A DNA stretch of 64,000 bases from positions 50,339 to 114,338 of the forward strand of contig NZ_JBLWFT010000011.1 in NCBI RefSeq assembly GCF_048323695.1, read 5' to 3'. The notes below the pieces were generated by a model that was not told where the DNA came from, did not search any database, and saw only the letters and a list, made by a program, of their open reading frames with translations. Positions within the stretch are counted from its first letter, which is position 1; every line of letters starts with the position of its first letter. Of the stretch, positions 1-8,769 are shown in pieces. Made by a program: the position numbers and the translations under genes. The stretch comes from Aquisalimonas sp007126095. GTDB lineage: Bacteria > Pseudomonadota > Gammaproteobacteria > Nitrococcales > Aquisalimonadaceae.

Positions 1-411
1 CGCCGGGAGCGCGCCGCCCGGCATCCGCTGACACTGCTCGACCAGTGCGTCCAGCAGTGCGTGGCCGTCAATCCCGTTGCCCCCGTAGTGGAGTTCGGAT
101 GCGAGCAGCGCGCGTTCCAGCCACTGCAGCAACGGGTGCGAGAATGCCGGCTTGCCGCCATGGCCGCTGCGCAGGCGCTCCAGCGCCGTCATGAGTGCGT
201 CCCAGACCGCATCGGGATCACCGCCGCACCCCTCCAGGGCAGCCGCAAACAGTGTCGCGCGCTCCTTTTTCTTCAGCAGTTTCACCACCACATGTTCGAC
301 ATGGATCTCGTAATCGGTGCGTGCCCCGGCGAAGGCGGCACCGGCCTCCAGGGCCCGGGCGCACTCGCCGTCCAGCCGTTCAACAATCTGCCTGATTCCG
401 TTGGCGCTCAT
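1..411 (-). CDS. tssH: TssH (ClpV) N-terminal part, cut by window edge
   Basis: The first 137 codons read leftwards from an ATG at 411 and run off the window. The visible part is a Clp-N double repeat: it begins MSANGIRQIVERLDGECARA, and the segment TDYEIHVEHVVVKLL matches the conserved Clp-N helix of T6SS ClpV. ClpV is the AAA+ ATPase that disassembles contracted TssB-TssC sheaths. The gene follows tssG by 13 bp, the usual end-of-operon position. The AAA+ modules lie outside the window, so intactness cannot be judged. Confidence 0.85.
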   Translation of the reverse strand, partial: MSANGIRQIVERLDGECARALEAGAAFAGARTDYEIHVEHVVVKLLKKKERATLFAAALEGCGGDPDAVWDALMTALERLRSGHGGKPAFSHPLLQWLERALLASELHYGGNGIDGHALLDALVEQCQRMPGGALPA

Positions 412-424
412 GGATTCTCCTTGA

Positions 425-1402
425 TCAACAGTCGTGTTCACTCGGGCCAGCGGCTCCGGCTTGGGTCATGCGAACGGGCGTGTCCCGGGGCACGTAATCA
501 CCGAGCCAGGCGGACACACCCAGTGCCCTGGCATCCCTGCCCAACAACCATGGCCGGCGGGGCCCCCGGCGCACCATCACTTCGATATCCACCCGATGGC
601 CATGGCCCAGGTAGTCACCCAGCCAGCGCCGCAATGTCCGGCCCCGCTCGCTGCCCGGACCAAGCCCGACGGCCGCGACCTCGTCGGTGGGCCCGACACG
701 CACCAGCATTCGGCCGCTGCCGACGGCCAGCGTTCGCCCGAGGCAGAGATCCTCACCCAGCACCGGCCCGCCGGCGCGGCCCAGACCTGCCTGGGCCTGC
801 GGCAACCGGAACCGCACCGGTTGGCGATCCCGGACTTCGACGCGGGCGTGACCGGTGATGCGCTGAACCAGCCCGCGCACCCCGGCGCAGGTGGGCTGCC
901 GCCCCTGGAACAGATCCAGTCCTCCGGCGGCCGTGATACCGCTCCCGGCACGCGCCGCCAGCGTCGCAAACGCGCGGGCCCAGCCCGCATGGGCCGGATG
1001 CCCGTCCGTGGCACGCCAGCCCGCGGCCAGCGCGGCGTGGACGCGGCCATTGAGCCAGTCCAGAAAACCCCGTACCCGGTCACCGCCTGCATCGTGCGCC
1101 TCCGACGCGGCGGCGTCGATCCAGTAGTGGGGCAAGGGCGAGTTGCAGCCGTGGAGCGCGAAGAGATCCGTCTCGATCACGACGCGACCGTGTTCGTCGA
1201 GGCTGCAGCGGCGAATCTCGCCGGCGGGAAACGTGAGATCGGACGACGGCCGGATGACGTAGCCGCCGGCACCCCCCTCACCCACGGGACGCAGCCCGGC
1301 GCGCTCCAGCAACAGCACCGCCTGTCGGAGGCTGAAGGCGTGCCCCGACTGCAGCAGGTCGCGCACCAGGGGCATCGCCGTCTGCCCTACTGCGTCGTCC
1401 AC
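425..1402 (-). CDS. tssG: T6SS baseplate protein TssG
   Basis: 325 aa, normal for the TssG/ImpH/VasB family. The N-terminus has the family signature of a helix followed by FSLRQAVLLLERAG. TssG forms the baseplate wedge with TssE, TssF and TssK. The start is a GTG at 1402, chosen because GAGGAG lies five bases upstream; an ATG at 1375 is the alternative. It overlaps the end of tssF by 16 bp, so translation is probably coupled. No anomaly is visible. Confidence 0.92.
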   Translation of the reverse strand: MDDAVGQTAMPLVRDLLQSGHAFSLRQAVLLLERAGLRPVGEGGAGGYVIRPSSDLTFPAGEIRRCSLDEHGRVVIETDLFALHGCNSPLPHYWIDAAASEAHDAGGDRVRGFLDWLNGRVHAALAAGWRATDGHPAHAGWARAFATLAARAGSGITAAGGLDLFQGRQPTCAGVRGLVQRITGHARVEVRDRQPVRFRLPQAQAGLGRAGGPVLGEDLCLGRTLAVGSGRMLVRVGPTDEVAAVGLGPGSERGRTLRRWLGDYLGHGHRVDIEVMVRRGPRRPWLLGRDARALGVSAWLGDYVPRDTPVRMTQAGAAGPSEHDC

Positions 1403-3090
1403 AGGGTCTCCTCGCCGCCCGGTTCAACGGCGACGCGCGTTGTCACATAACGGTCCACGGGCGCCCACTCCTGAAACAGGCTATGCAGCAATTCACCCAG
1501 CAGTGCCGCCTCGCCCGCGTTGAGCAGCCTCCGCCCGTCCACCGCGACCCGAATCTCCAGCCCCTGCTCTAGCACCCCACGTCGCAGGCGTCCGGTTGCC
1601 GAGCAGGTGACCTCCCGGACCGCCTCGATACGCGCCCTCGCGTCGGTGCCCTCCGTGCGATCGAGGCTGGCCAGCAGCGCGCGGATGGCGGGCCCCGTGG
1701 CCAGCCGCTCGAGATCGGTCCTGGCAAGCGCGGTCAGCGCCTGAAACGCCGCATCACGCGCCGGAGGGGATCGGTACGGCGTGGGGCGGCGCAGGCTGGT
1801 GACGCCGATACCATCCGGTAGCTCGGCGGCGGGCTGGTCCACGTCGCCCTTGCTCAGGTGAAGGCGGGGAATGGCACCGTGGGAGTAGAGTATGTCGGTG
1901 GAGACGGTCTCCAGCCCCGCGGCGCCGTCGTCTTCGAGAACGACGCTCAAGACCGGTGTTCCGGTGCCGTTATCCCGACGCTTGACGCGAAACAGGCGCT
2001 GTTTCTCCGGCGCAAAATCCCACTCCCAGAGAGGGACAAAGGGGGCAACCACACGCCTGTCCATGGATCGCCCTACAGCGGCAAGCACCTGGTGCACCAC
2101 CCTCGCACCGACCCCGTCGGCGCTCGCCTTCACCAGGCACTCCGTCGCCCGGTGACCAAGACGCAGCGGGTCGGACCCGCCGCGCACCAGGTTCACCGCC
2201 GGCACGCAGTTGCAGCGGATCAGCCCGTCCCGACCCTCGACCGGGGTCGGCGGCGTGGCGTTCAGGAGCACCCGAACCTCCATCCGAGCGCAGTCATGGT
2301 CACGATGCAGCGTTTCCAGCCCGTAAAGCCGGATGCAATGCAGCGTCTCCCGTGCCATGAAGAAGTGCTGCAGCCGCTCCAGCGCCGGGCTCCCGGGAAT
2401 CGTACCTTCCACCCGCTCGGCACGCGGAGCGGGGTACCACGGGGCAATGGCGCCACCGCCGCCCAAACGGTGCCAGCCGGTATCATGCCCGACCCGGGCC
2501 TCGACCGCGCTCACCTGCGCGGTGAGCCCATGCCGGAGCGCGTGGGCCAGCGCCGGCTCGGCATCAATGAACAGATCCAGCGCGTCCAGTGGAGGCAGTG
2601 CCTCGGCCCCGTCGGCACGCAGGGTCAGGCGCAACTCACTGCGCCCTTCGCCCGCGTCCACCCACGTTGTGCTGGCGGCGCGCAACGGCCGAACAACCGT
2701 GTCGAACAATGTCACGAAAGGAACCCGCACGCGCGTGTCACCGGCGGGCTGCGAGAGGACCCGCGCTCCGGCCAGCAGTGTCACGGCCCCCGGCTCGCCG
2801 TCGCGCGCACGGAACTGCAGCACGGTGGTGCTGGGGAACGGCTCGACCAGTTCGGGCGCCGTGCAGGCGAGCAACTGGTCGTGAAAATCACTCAGCGAGG
2901 CGTCGATCTCGTGCCTGACACCAGCTGTCAGGTAAGCAACCCCTTCCAGAAGGCGTTCCACGTAGGGATCCCGGTCATGGACCTCGTCCAGGTTGAGCAT
3001 GCGCGCCTGTTCGGGGTTGGCATGGGCGAACGCCTGCCCCGATTCGGCCAGTCGCTGCATCTCCAGATCAAACGCGCGCTTCATGTCCAT
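1387..3090 (-). CDS. tssF: T6SS baseplate protein TssF
   Basis: 567 aa, matching TssF/ImpG/VasA. The N-terminal part (AFDLEMQRLAESGQAFA, then a DRDPYVERLLEGVAYLTAGV segment) is the family hallmark for recruitment to the baseplate wedge. The ATG at 3090 is preceded by GGAG at seven bases and is preferred over a codon at 3108, which would only add six residues. It overlaps the end of tssE by 23 bp and the start of tssG by 16 bp, so tssE-F-G form one coupled translation unit. Confidence 0.93.
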   Translation of the reverse strand: MDMKRAFDLEMQRLAESGQAFAHANPEQARMLNLDEVHDRDPYVERLLEGVAYLTAGVRHEIDASLSDFHDQLLACTAPELVEPFPSTTVLQFRARDGEPGAVTLLAGARVLSQPAGDTRVRVPFVTLFDTVVRPLRAASTTWVDAGEGRSELRLTLRADGAEALPPLDALDLFIDAEPALAHALRHGLTAQVSAVEARVGHDTGWHRLGGGGAIAPWYPAPRAERVEGTIPGSPALERLQHFFMARETLHCIRLYGLETLHRDHDCARMEVRVLLNATPPTPVEGRDGLIRCNCVPAVNLVRGGSDPLRLGHRATECLVKASADGVGARVVHQVLAAVGRSMDRRVVAPFVPLWEWDFAPEKQRLFRVKRRDNGTGTPVLSVVLEDDGAAGLETVSTDILYSHGAIPRLHLSKGDVDQPAAELPDGIGVTSLRRPTPYRSPPARDAAFQALTALARTDLERLATGPAIRALLASLDRTEGTDARARIEAVREVTCSATGRLRRGVLEQGLEIRVAVDGRRLLNAGEAALLGELLHSLFQEWAPVDRYVTTRVAVEPGGEETLWTTQ

Positions 3091-3514
3091 CGGACAGCTC
3101 CTGATCAAGCACCGCCGGTACGCCGCTCTCCCTCAGCCCGAGAGAGAGCCTCACCGGCTCTCCGGAGGCGAGGGATGCACTGACACGCAGACTCACCACA
3201 AACCCGCGCTCCGGGCATCCGGGCTCGACGGTCACCGCAACATCGCGTATCCGCGGCTCGTACGCCCGGACAAGACGCCGCACATCCTCGCCCAGGGCGG
3301 TGGAGACATAGGGGATATCGGTATACAAGGCGGGCAACGCCGGCGCGCCGTAATCGGGCATATGCACGAGGCTGCCCTGGCGTGCACTGATCAACCGCCG
3401 GATGTGCCCCCGGACGCTGGCGATCTGCGACTGCGGCGCGGTCACCACCCGCGCGTCCACCGGCGTGCCATCATCGAACCGCCCCAGCAGGACATCCAGA
3501 ACTCCGGCCTTCAT
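3068..3514 (-). CDS. tssE: T6SS baseplate protein TssE (gp25-like)
   Basis: 148 aa of the GPW/gp25 lysozyme-like family. The core includes RQGSLVHMPDYGAPAL near residues 45-60 and an acidic-aromatic helix around RRLVRAYEPRI. TssE is the wedge component that starts sheath polymerisation. The reading frame stays open upstream to 3652, but the added 46 residues look like non-coding translation. The start MKAGVLDVLLGRF at 3514 fits the family. It lies 56 bp after hcp. Confidence 0.92.
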   Translation of the reverse strand: MKAGVLDVLLGRFDDGTPVDARVVTAPQSQIASVRGHIRRLISARQGSLVHMPDYGAPALPALYTDIPYVSTALGEDVRRLVRAYEPRIRDVAVTVEPGCPERGFVVSLRVSASLASGEPVRLSLGLRESGVPAVLDQELSDGHEARV

Positions 3515-3569
3515 CGCACTCTCCCTGCGCGGAAGCAGGGGCGGGAAACCACCCGCCCCTGCCGGGTTC

Positions 3570-4055
3570 CTACCGCCCCTCGGTCCAGGAATCGGAGAAC
3601 TCGATGTTGCCGTCCACGTACGCCCAGGTGATGCGACCGTAACGGATCGCAACCTCTTCCATGTGCGGGAAGCGTTCCTTGTCCGTTTCCTTGACGTTGT
3701 GCATGACCGGCTTGACCGACGTGATCTTCACGTCGTTGAGGGTGTGCCGGAAGTACTCCTTCTCGTTGCCGGTCTCGTCGATCTGATACCAGCTGAGGGT
3801 CAGCTCCTCCAGCGTCTGCCCCTTGCTGCACGCCTTGTAGAGGTAAGGCGATGCACTGTCGAACGACTTCGTGAAGACGAACGGCTCGTGCTTGCGGGTT
3901 CCGGTCAACGCGCCGTTGTCGCTGTCCGTGGGAATCCGCAGCTCGTGCTCGAAGCCGAGCACTTCAATGCTGCCTTCCCGGTCGGCAATGCTCACCGATC
4001 CCTCGATCTCATTGCCCTGATCATCCTTAAGCCACATGTAGGCCGGAATCGCCAT
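3570..4055 (-). CDS. hcp: Hcp inner-tube protein (TssD)
   Basis: 161 aa, the typical Hcp length. Family features are the start MAIPAYMWLKDDQGN, HEPFVFTKSFDSASP, and the C-terminal YGRITWAYVDGNIEFSDSW. Hexamers stack into the tube that is expelled by the sheath. A good ribosome-binding site (AAGGAGAGAAGGACC) precedes the ATG. The 110-bp gap after tssC is the largest in the core operon and holds a short inverted repeat (GGCAC/GTGCC), so extra hcp expression from its own signals is possible but not shown. Confidence 0.95.
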   Translation of the reverse strand: MAIPAYMWLKDDQGNEIEGSVSIADREGSIEVLGFEHELRIPTDSDNGALTGTRKHEPFVFTKSFDSASPYLYKACSKGQTLEELTLSWYQIDETGNEKEYFRHTLNDVKITSVKPVMHNVKETDKERFPHMEEVAIRYGRITWAYVDGNIEFSDSWTEGR

Positions 4056-4165
4056 GGTCCTTCTCTCCTTTTCCTTGAGTTCACCGAAACGTTGAATCGG
4101 GCTTACGCCCTGCTATCCGCAGCCCGGACCGGACCGCGAATCCGTTGGCACACACGGGCGTGCCT

Positions 4166-5686
4166 TTATGTTGGCAGTTGCGACACCAGCGACAGCTTGA
4201 GATCGATCCCCTCGATCTGGAAATGCGGCATCACCGACATGCTGACGCGGTAATACCCGGGGTTCTCCGGAATCTCTTCCACCTGGACCACGCCCTCACG
4301 CAGTGGCCGGGAGGCCACCAGGTCGGGATCCGGGTTCTGCATCTTGGTCACCAGCCCCTGCACCCACTCGTTGAGCTCGTTCTCCAGATCCTGGCGGCTC
4401 TTGGCGGAACCGATGTTCTCGCGCTGCAGAACCTTGAGGTAGTGCGCCAGCCGCGAGACCAGAAAGATGTAGGGCAGGCGCGAGTTGATGCGGGCGTTGG
4501 CAGTCGCCACGGCGGTGGAGTACTGCTGCGGCCGCTGGCTGGAGTTGGCCGAGAAGAAGCACGCGTAGTCGCTGTTCTTGTAATAGCTCAGCGGAATGAA
4601 GCCCTCGTTGGCGAACTCCAGCTCCTTGTTCTCGGAGATGAGCACCTCGGTGGGCGTTTTCACCTGAGAGCCGCGGCCGACGTCGTAGACGTGGATGGGC
4701 ATCTGCTCCAGCCTACCACCCGCTTCCGGGCCCCGGATGTTCACGGTCCAGCCGTACTCCTTGAACGAGCGCGCCATGTTCGAGGCGAAGGCGAAGCTGG
4801 CATTGCCCCACAGGTACTTGTCGTGGTTCTCGCCGGTGACATCCTCCTCGTAGTCGAAGGAGCGCAGCGGATTGCTCTCCCCATAGGGCAACCGCAGCAG
4901 GAACCGGGGCATGGTCAGGCCCACGTAGCGGGAATCCTCGGTATCGCGGAACCCCCGCCAGCGGGTGTACTCCGCCTTGTCCAGGTAGCTGGAGATATCG
5001 GGAATCTTGAAGACATCGTCCACGGACTCCTTGCCGAAGAACTGCCGGCCCACGGCACCGATGAAGGGGCAGTGGGCCGCCGCTGCGATACGCGAGATTT
5101 CGGTCAGCAGCGTGATATCGGACGCCGAGCAGTCGAACTCGTAATTGGAGACCATGGCGGACATGGGTTCGCCACCGGGCGTGTCGTACTCCTGGACGTA
5201 GACATGCTGGTAGAGCCCGGACTGGGTGATATCGGTGACGTCCTCCAGCTCCTCGGCCAGATCCTCCTTGCTGACATCCAGCAGCTCGAGCTTGATGTTC
5301 GCCTTGGGGTCGCTGCGCTCCACCAGGAAGCGCAGGCTCCGCCAGTCGGACTCCACCTTCTGGAACTCCGGATGGTGGAAAACGGCATCGAGCTGTTCGC
5401 TGACAGCCGCATCAATGCGCGCGATATACTCGTCGAGCAACGTCTTGTCGATGCGCTCTACGGACTCGCCGCTCTCGCTGGTGAGTTCCAGAAAGACCTG
5501 CAGCGCCGCTGTCAGCCGGTCCTCGAAGGGGATGTCCGCCATCACGGTGGAATCCTGGAACGTACCGATATCCAGATCACCATTGATAGGCTGGATCTCC
5601 GCAAGCTCGCACAGACGGCTGTAGCTGCCCATGGGCTCTGTGGTGGTCTTCGCCGCCGCGGCGGCCGTTTGCTCCTGCGTCGACAT
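4166..5686 (-). CDS. tssC: T6SS sheath large subunit TssC
   Basis: 506 aa, VipB/EvpB/ImpC family. The protein carries the N-terminal helical region that pairs with TssB and the long conserved core (for example ADIPFEDRLTAALQVFLELT and PFIGAVGRQFFG). With TssB it forms the contractile sheath. The ATG at 5686 has AGGAG seven bases upstream, whereas the in-frame GTG at 5704, which overlaps the tssB stop, lacks comparable spacing. The C-terminus ends as expected, so the gene is intact. Confidence 0.95.
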   Translation of the reverse strand: MSTQEQTAAAAAKTTTEPMGSYSRLCELAEIQPINGDLDIGTFQDSTVMADIPFEDRLTAALQVFLELTSESGESVERIDKTLLDEYIARIDAAVSEQLDAVFHHPEFQKVESDWRSLRFLVERSDPKANIKLELLDVSKEDLAEELEDVTDITQSGLYQHVYVQEYDTPGGEPMSAMVSNYEFDCSASDITLLTEISRIAAAAHCPFIGAVGRQFFGKESVDDVFKIPDISSYLDKAEYTRWRGFRDTEDSRYVGLTMPRFLLRLPYGESNPLRSFDYEEDVTGENHDKYLWGNASFAFASNMARSFKEYGWTVNIRGPEAGGRLEQMPIHVYDVGRGSQVKTPTEVLISENKELEFANEGFIPLSYYKNSDYACFFSANSSQRPQQYSTAVATANARINSRLPYIFLVSRLAHYLKVLQRENIGSAKSRQDLENELNEWVQGLVTKMQNPDPDLVASRPLREGVVQVEEIPENPGYYRVSMSVMPHFQIEGIDLKLSLVSQLPT

Positions 5687-5700
5687 GGTGTTTCTCCTGC

Positions 5701-6210
5701 TCACTCGCTGGCGGTGTCGGTATTGAGGGGGGCAGCGTCCTTGAGCTCGCCCATCACCTGCTCGAGTTCCGGCTGATTCTGGACAATGCGCTCAAGCTCC
5801 CGGCGGAAACGGGCGTTGTCCAGCACGTTGGACTTGAGGTCCTTGAGCAGATTGCGCATGGCCAGCATGTTGTTCACCTGTGGAATCTGGCGCGCCACTT
5901 CCTCGGGGGTGAATGCCCTGTAACTGTCGAAGGTGAGATCCACCTTGATGTCGGAGCTGTCCTTCTTGAGGGTGTTCTCCACCGTGGCCTCGACCCGGGG
6001 CGAGAGCGTGCCCAGCACCGAGTCCAGGTTGTTCTTGTCGATGGAGATCCTCTCTCGCTCGAGGATGCGTCCTTCGCCCTTGCCGTTGCTGTAGTCGCCC
6101 AGCACCAGCATCTTCAGCGGCAGCTCCAGCGTCTTCTTCGCCCCGCCGGTGTCAACATCAAGGGTGATGTTGACGCGGGATTTCGGCACTTCGTTTTGAT
6201 AGCTTCCCAT
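5701..6210 (-). CDS. tssB: T6SS sheath small subunit TssB
   Basis: 169 aa, VipA/ImpB family. It starts MGSYQNEVPKSRVNITLDVD, has the LPLKMLVLGDYS signature and an FTPEEVARQIPQVNNML helix, all diagnostic. It is the sheath partner of TssC and directly precedes it. A strong site (AAAGGAGCAG) lies upstream of the ATG. A gap of 58 bp separates it from tssA. Confidence 0.95.
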   Translation of the reverse strand: MGSYQNEVPKSRVNITLDVDTGGAKKTLELPLKMLVLGDYSNGKGEGRILERERISIDKNNLDSVLGTLSPRVEATVENTLKKDSSDIKVDLTFDSYRAFTPEEVARQIPQVNNMLAMRNLLKDLKSNVLDNARFRRELERIVQNQPELEQVMGELKDAAPLNTDTASE

Positions 6211-6268
6211 CGTTACTGCTCCTTTCGGGTGTACTGTCCTCGGTTAACCCCGCAAACAGGCATGCCGG

Positions 6269-7744
6269 CTACTGGAACCCGGCCGCCGCCTCCACATCGG
6301 TCAGCGCAACTCTGGCCTTGAGCGCGGCCATGCGCTGCCTGATCTCGTCGCGCCCCAAGGCAGCGCCGCCCTTTGGCGGGTGCCTGAGGGCCAGTTGCAT
6401 GGTTCGCCACACCTCCAGTGCGAACTCGGGATCCCACCGGGTGATGCCCCGCCGCTCCATGTCCGTGTCCAGCTCGTCCAGCAGTGGCAGGGCGAGGTCG
6501 CTGCGCCCGGCGTCAATGCAGACCTTGGCGCGACCCAGGGTCAGGAGGGCACGCTCGCGATCGTTGCGGCACGCCACCACGTCCAGCAACCGCATGGCTG
6601 CGCCAAGCCCTTCGGCACGTACCGCCGTGCGGGCGTCCCCGAGGCGCTGGACAAGATCCGGTTCGTTGGCCTCGCTGGCGTCAACTCCCCGGACTCCTGC
6701 AAGCCACTTGGCGATATCCGGTGGCACCATGGGCTGTTCGTCGGCGAAGCGCAGCTGGGGCAGATCCGGCACGCGGGTCAGCAGATCGGCAGTGGCGGCG
6801 CGGATGGCGCGGGCGATGTCGGGTCGCCCCATCTCCATGGCCGCCTGATCGGCCCACGCCTGAATGCACATGGCGAGATGACCACCCGGCTCAAGGAACG
6901 CGTTCTCGCAGGCGATGAACGCGTCGTCCCAGGCGCCCTGGTCCAGCTTGGCGCGAACGGCGTCCAGCGCCTGTGGCCGCGGCGGCTGGATCTGGGTGAC
7001 ACCCGCCTCCGCGGCCAGCGCATCGAGCCCCGACCACTTCCACGCCCGCGCGAGGCCGACCATGCGACGCCACTCCCCTTCCTTGCGCAGATAGTCCAGG
7101 GCGCTTTTCAGCTGGCGGTTGAGATCCCGCTCGGACGCGGGCTTTGCCGCCTCGTCGTGCTTCTCTTTCTGCGCAGCCCGCTGACGGTTCTCGGCCGCAC
7201 GGCTGGTCGCCAGCCGCGCCTCCGTCCAGTCGCGTAGCGGGCGGAACGACGGCGGCACATCCAGGCGTTCCGCGAGAGCCTCGCCGAGGGCTTCCAGGGC
7301 GTGCTGCACCCCCTTGAGGCTGTTCCTGTCCTCCCGGTCGCCAGCGAGGTCGAGGAACGCCACCATGCGATCGTGGGCCAGCCACTCCAGTGCCGACACA
7401 CGCCCCTGGAGCCGCTGTGGGTGAATGGTCTCCCAGTACTGGTTCACGGCCGCGTGCACCGCACCCAGCCCCTCCCGCAAACCGGCAAGCCCCCGCTGGT
7501 GGAGCTCAGCCAGGCAAAGGTAACCGAGCACCCGCAGGTCTTTCCCTTCGTGCGCCAGCCGCTCCGCGGCGAGTTCACTGACCCGCTCGTAGTCATTGCC
7601 GCTAAGCTTCTGCACTTCCTCTTTCAGCGCGGCGAACCGGATGCCGTGCTTTGGATCATCACCGGCATCACCGGAGTCATGATCCGGCAGCGGGGCAAGC
7701 ACCCGGGCCGACAGCCTTTCCACGTCTTCGCGGGCGTCTGTCAC
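6269..7744 (-). CDS. tssA: T6SS cap/assembly protein TssA
   Basis: 491 aa with the ImpA N-terminal domain in roughly the first third (HGIRFAALKEEVQKLSGNDY, then VNQYWETIHPQ) and a VasJ-type C-terminal domain ending in EVWRTMQLALRHPPKGG. The length fits the long TssA class that primes and caps sheath growth. The start is a GTG at 7744 overlapping the tagF stop (GTGA), a translational coupling signal. It sits between tagF and tssB. Confidence 0.88.
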   Translation of the reverse strand: MTDAREDVERLSARVLAPLPDHDSGDAGDDPKHGIRFAALKEEVQKLSGNDYERVSELAAERLAHEGKDLRVLGYLCLAELHQRGLAGLREGLGAVHAAVNQYWETIHPQRLQGRVSALEWLAHDRMVAFLDLAGDREDRNSLKGVQHALEALGEALAERLDVPPSFRPLRDWTEARLATSRAAENRQRAAQKEKHDEAAKPASERDLNRQLKSALDYLRKEGEWRRMVGLARAWKWSGLDALAAEAGVTQIQPPRPQALDAVRAKLDQGAWDDAFIACENAFLEPGGHLAMCIQAWADQAAMEMGRPDIARAIRAATADLLTRVPDLPQLRFADEQPMVPPDIAKWLAGVRGVDASEANEPDLVQRLGDARTAVRAEGLGAAMRLLDVVACRNDRERALLTLGRAKVCIDAGRSDLALPLLDELDTDMERRGITRWDPEFALEVWRTMQLALRHPPKGGAALGRDEIRQRMAALKARVALTDVEAAAGFQ

Positions 7745-8724
7745 GACGCACTCCTTGTGCTCTGCAGCACGGCGAGCAGCCCGGACAGGGTGTCCGGCGC
7801 ACGCAGCGAGGCGACGCGCTGTGCCGGAACCCCGTCGGGCAGCAATGAGGCGAGGGGCGTCAACGACAAGGCCTCCGCGCGCTGCTCCGGATCGAGAAGG
7901 TGGGTCATACAGGTCGTCGGCGGCAGACCGACGAACGCCGCGATGGCAACGTCATCCGCGGAGCCGTGCGGCACCATTGGCCAGACCAGACTCAGTGGCG
8001 GACACCGGTCCTCGCCGGAGACGGCCTCAATGGCCCGGACCCAGAACAGTGCGCCGGTCTCGGCACCTGCGGACGTCGCGGGCAAGGCCAGCCCGCCCCG
8101 CCGGCGAACCATGGCAGTATCGCGCAGGAGGTCGAGCCGCCGGCGCAGGTCCTCCATCAGAGCCTGACCACCATTGGCGGCCCCGGCGCCGCTCAGGGAA
8201 GCACTGACGTCAGCGAGGGGACGATCCGCGAGCGCACGCCGCCAGTTTCCGCGCACGGGCCGCTGACCTGGAGTCAGCGCCTCCAGCTCCCGACGGACCC
8301 CGTCGGCATCCAGGGTGGCGGTGGCCGCCTCGGCGAGCCCGGACAGGGCAGGGAAGAAGTCCAGTTGCGCCCCAAGGATCTCGGATGGCAGATAACCGGA
8401 CCCCTGACCGGGAACCACCCGAAACACGACAAAGGGGTACTCGCGCCCGGTGCGATCCACTCCTGCACGCAACAGGCCGAGCACGCTCTCGCCGGTGTCC
8501 CGTGGCGACATCAGGAAGCACACCGGCTGGCAACGCCCGAGCACGGCGCCACCGTCACCCGCGGCGGCGGAACGAAAGCCCTGCTCGAACCAGCGCTCGA
8601 CGGCGGTCACGGCAGCGCCAACCACGTTCCAGCGAACGAAGTCACCGTGCGAGGGCAGTTTCCCGAAGTAGCCCGTGGTCACACTCTGCGGGCCATTCGC
8701 CGATCCGTGGCTCAATGGAGTCAT
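7741..8724 (-). CDS. tagF: T6SS-associated protein TagF (ImpM family)
   Basis: 327 aa. The N-terminal half is a clear TagF/ImpM domain: TGYFGKLPSHGDFVRWNV near residue 17, then a DRTGREYPFVVFRV strand. In Pseudomonas aeruginosa TagF is a post-translational repressor of T6SS firing; a similar role here is inference from family. The C-terminal 150 residues are less conserved. It is followed by tssA in a GTGA overlap and lies 45 bp after tssM. The upstream AAGGGAG is rather distant (11 bases) from the ATG. Confidence 0.88.
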   Translation of the reverse strand: MTPLSHGSANGPQSVTTGYFGKLPSHGDFVRWNVVGAAVTAVERWFEQGFRSAAAGDGGAVLGRCQPVCFLMSPRDTGESVLGLLRAGVDRTGREYPFVVFRVVPGQGSGYLPSEILGAQLDFFPALSGLAEAATATLDADGVRRELEALTPGQRPVRGNWRRALADRPLADVSASLSGAGAANGGQALMEDLRRRLDLLRDTAMVRRRGGLALPATSAGAETGALFWVRAIEAVSGEDRCPPLSLVWPMVPHGSADDVAIAAFVGLPPTTCMTHLLDPEQRAEALSLTPLASLLPDGVPAQRVASLRAPDTLSGLLAVLQSTRSAS

Positions 8725-8769
8725 TCCCTATTACACTCCCTTGCCCATCAAATGGCCCACTCCAGGGCC

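Noticed and set aside
4140..4180. Sigma54-like TTGGCAC sequence near hcp
   Set aside because: It is on the opposite strand to hcp and lacks the TTGC element at the required spacing.
4145..5776. 543-codon open frame on the plus strand
   Set aside because: It is antisense to tssC, lacks family features, and follows from GC-rich third positions of the real gene.
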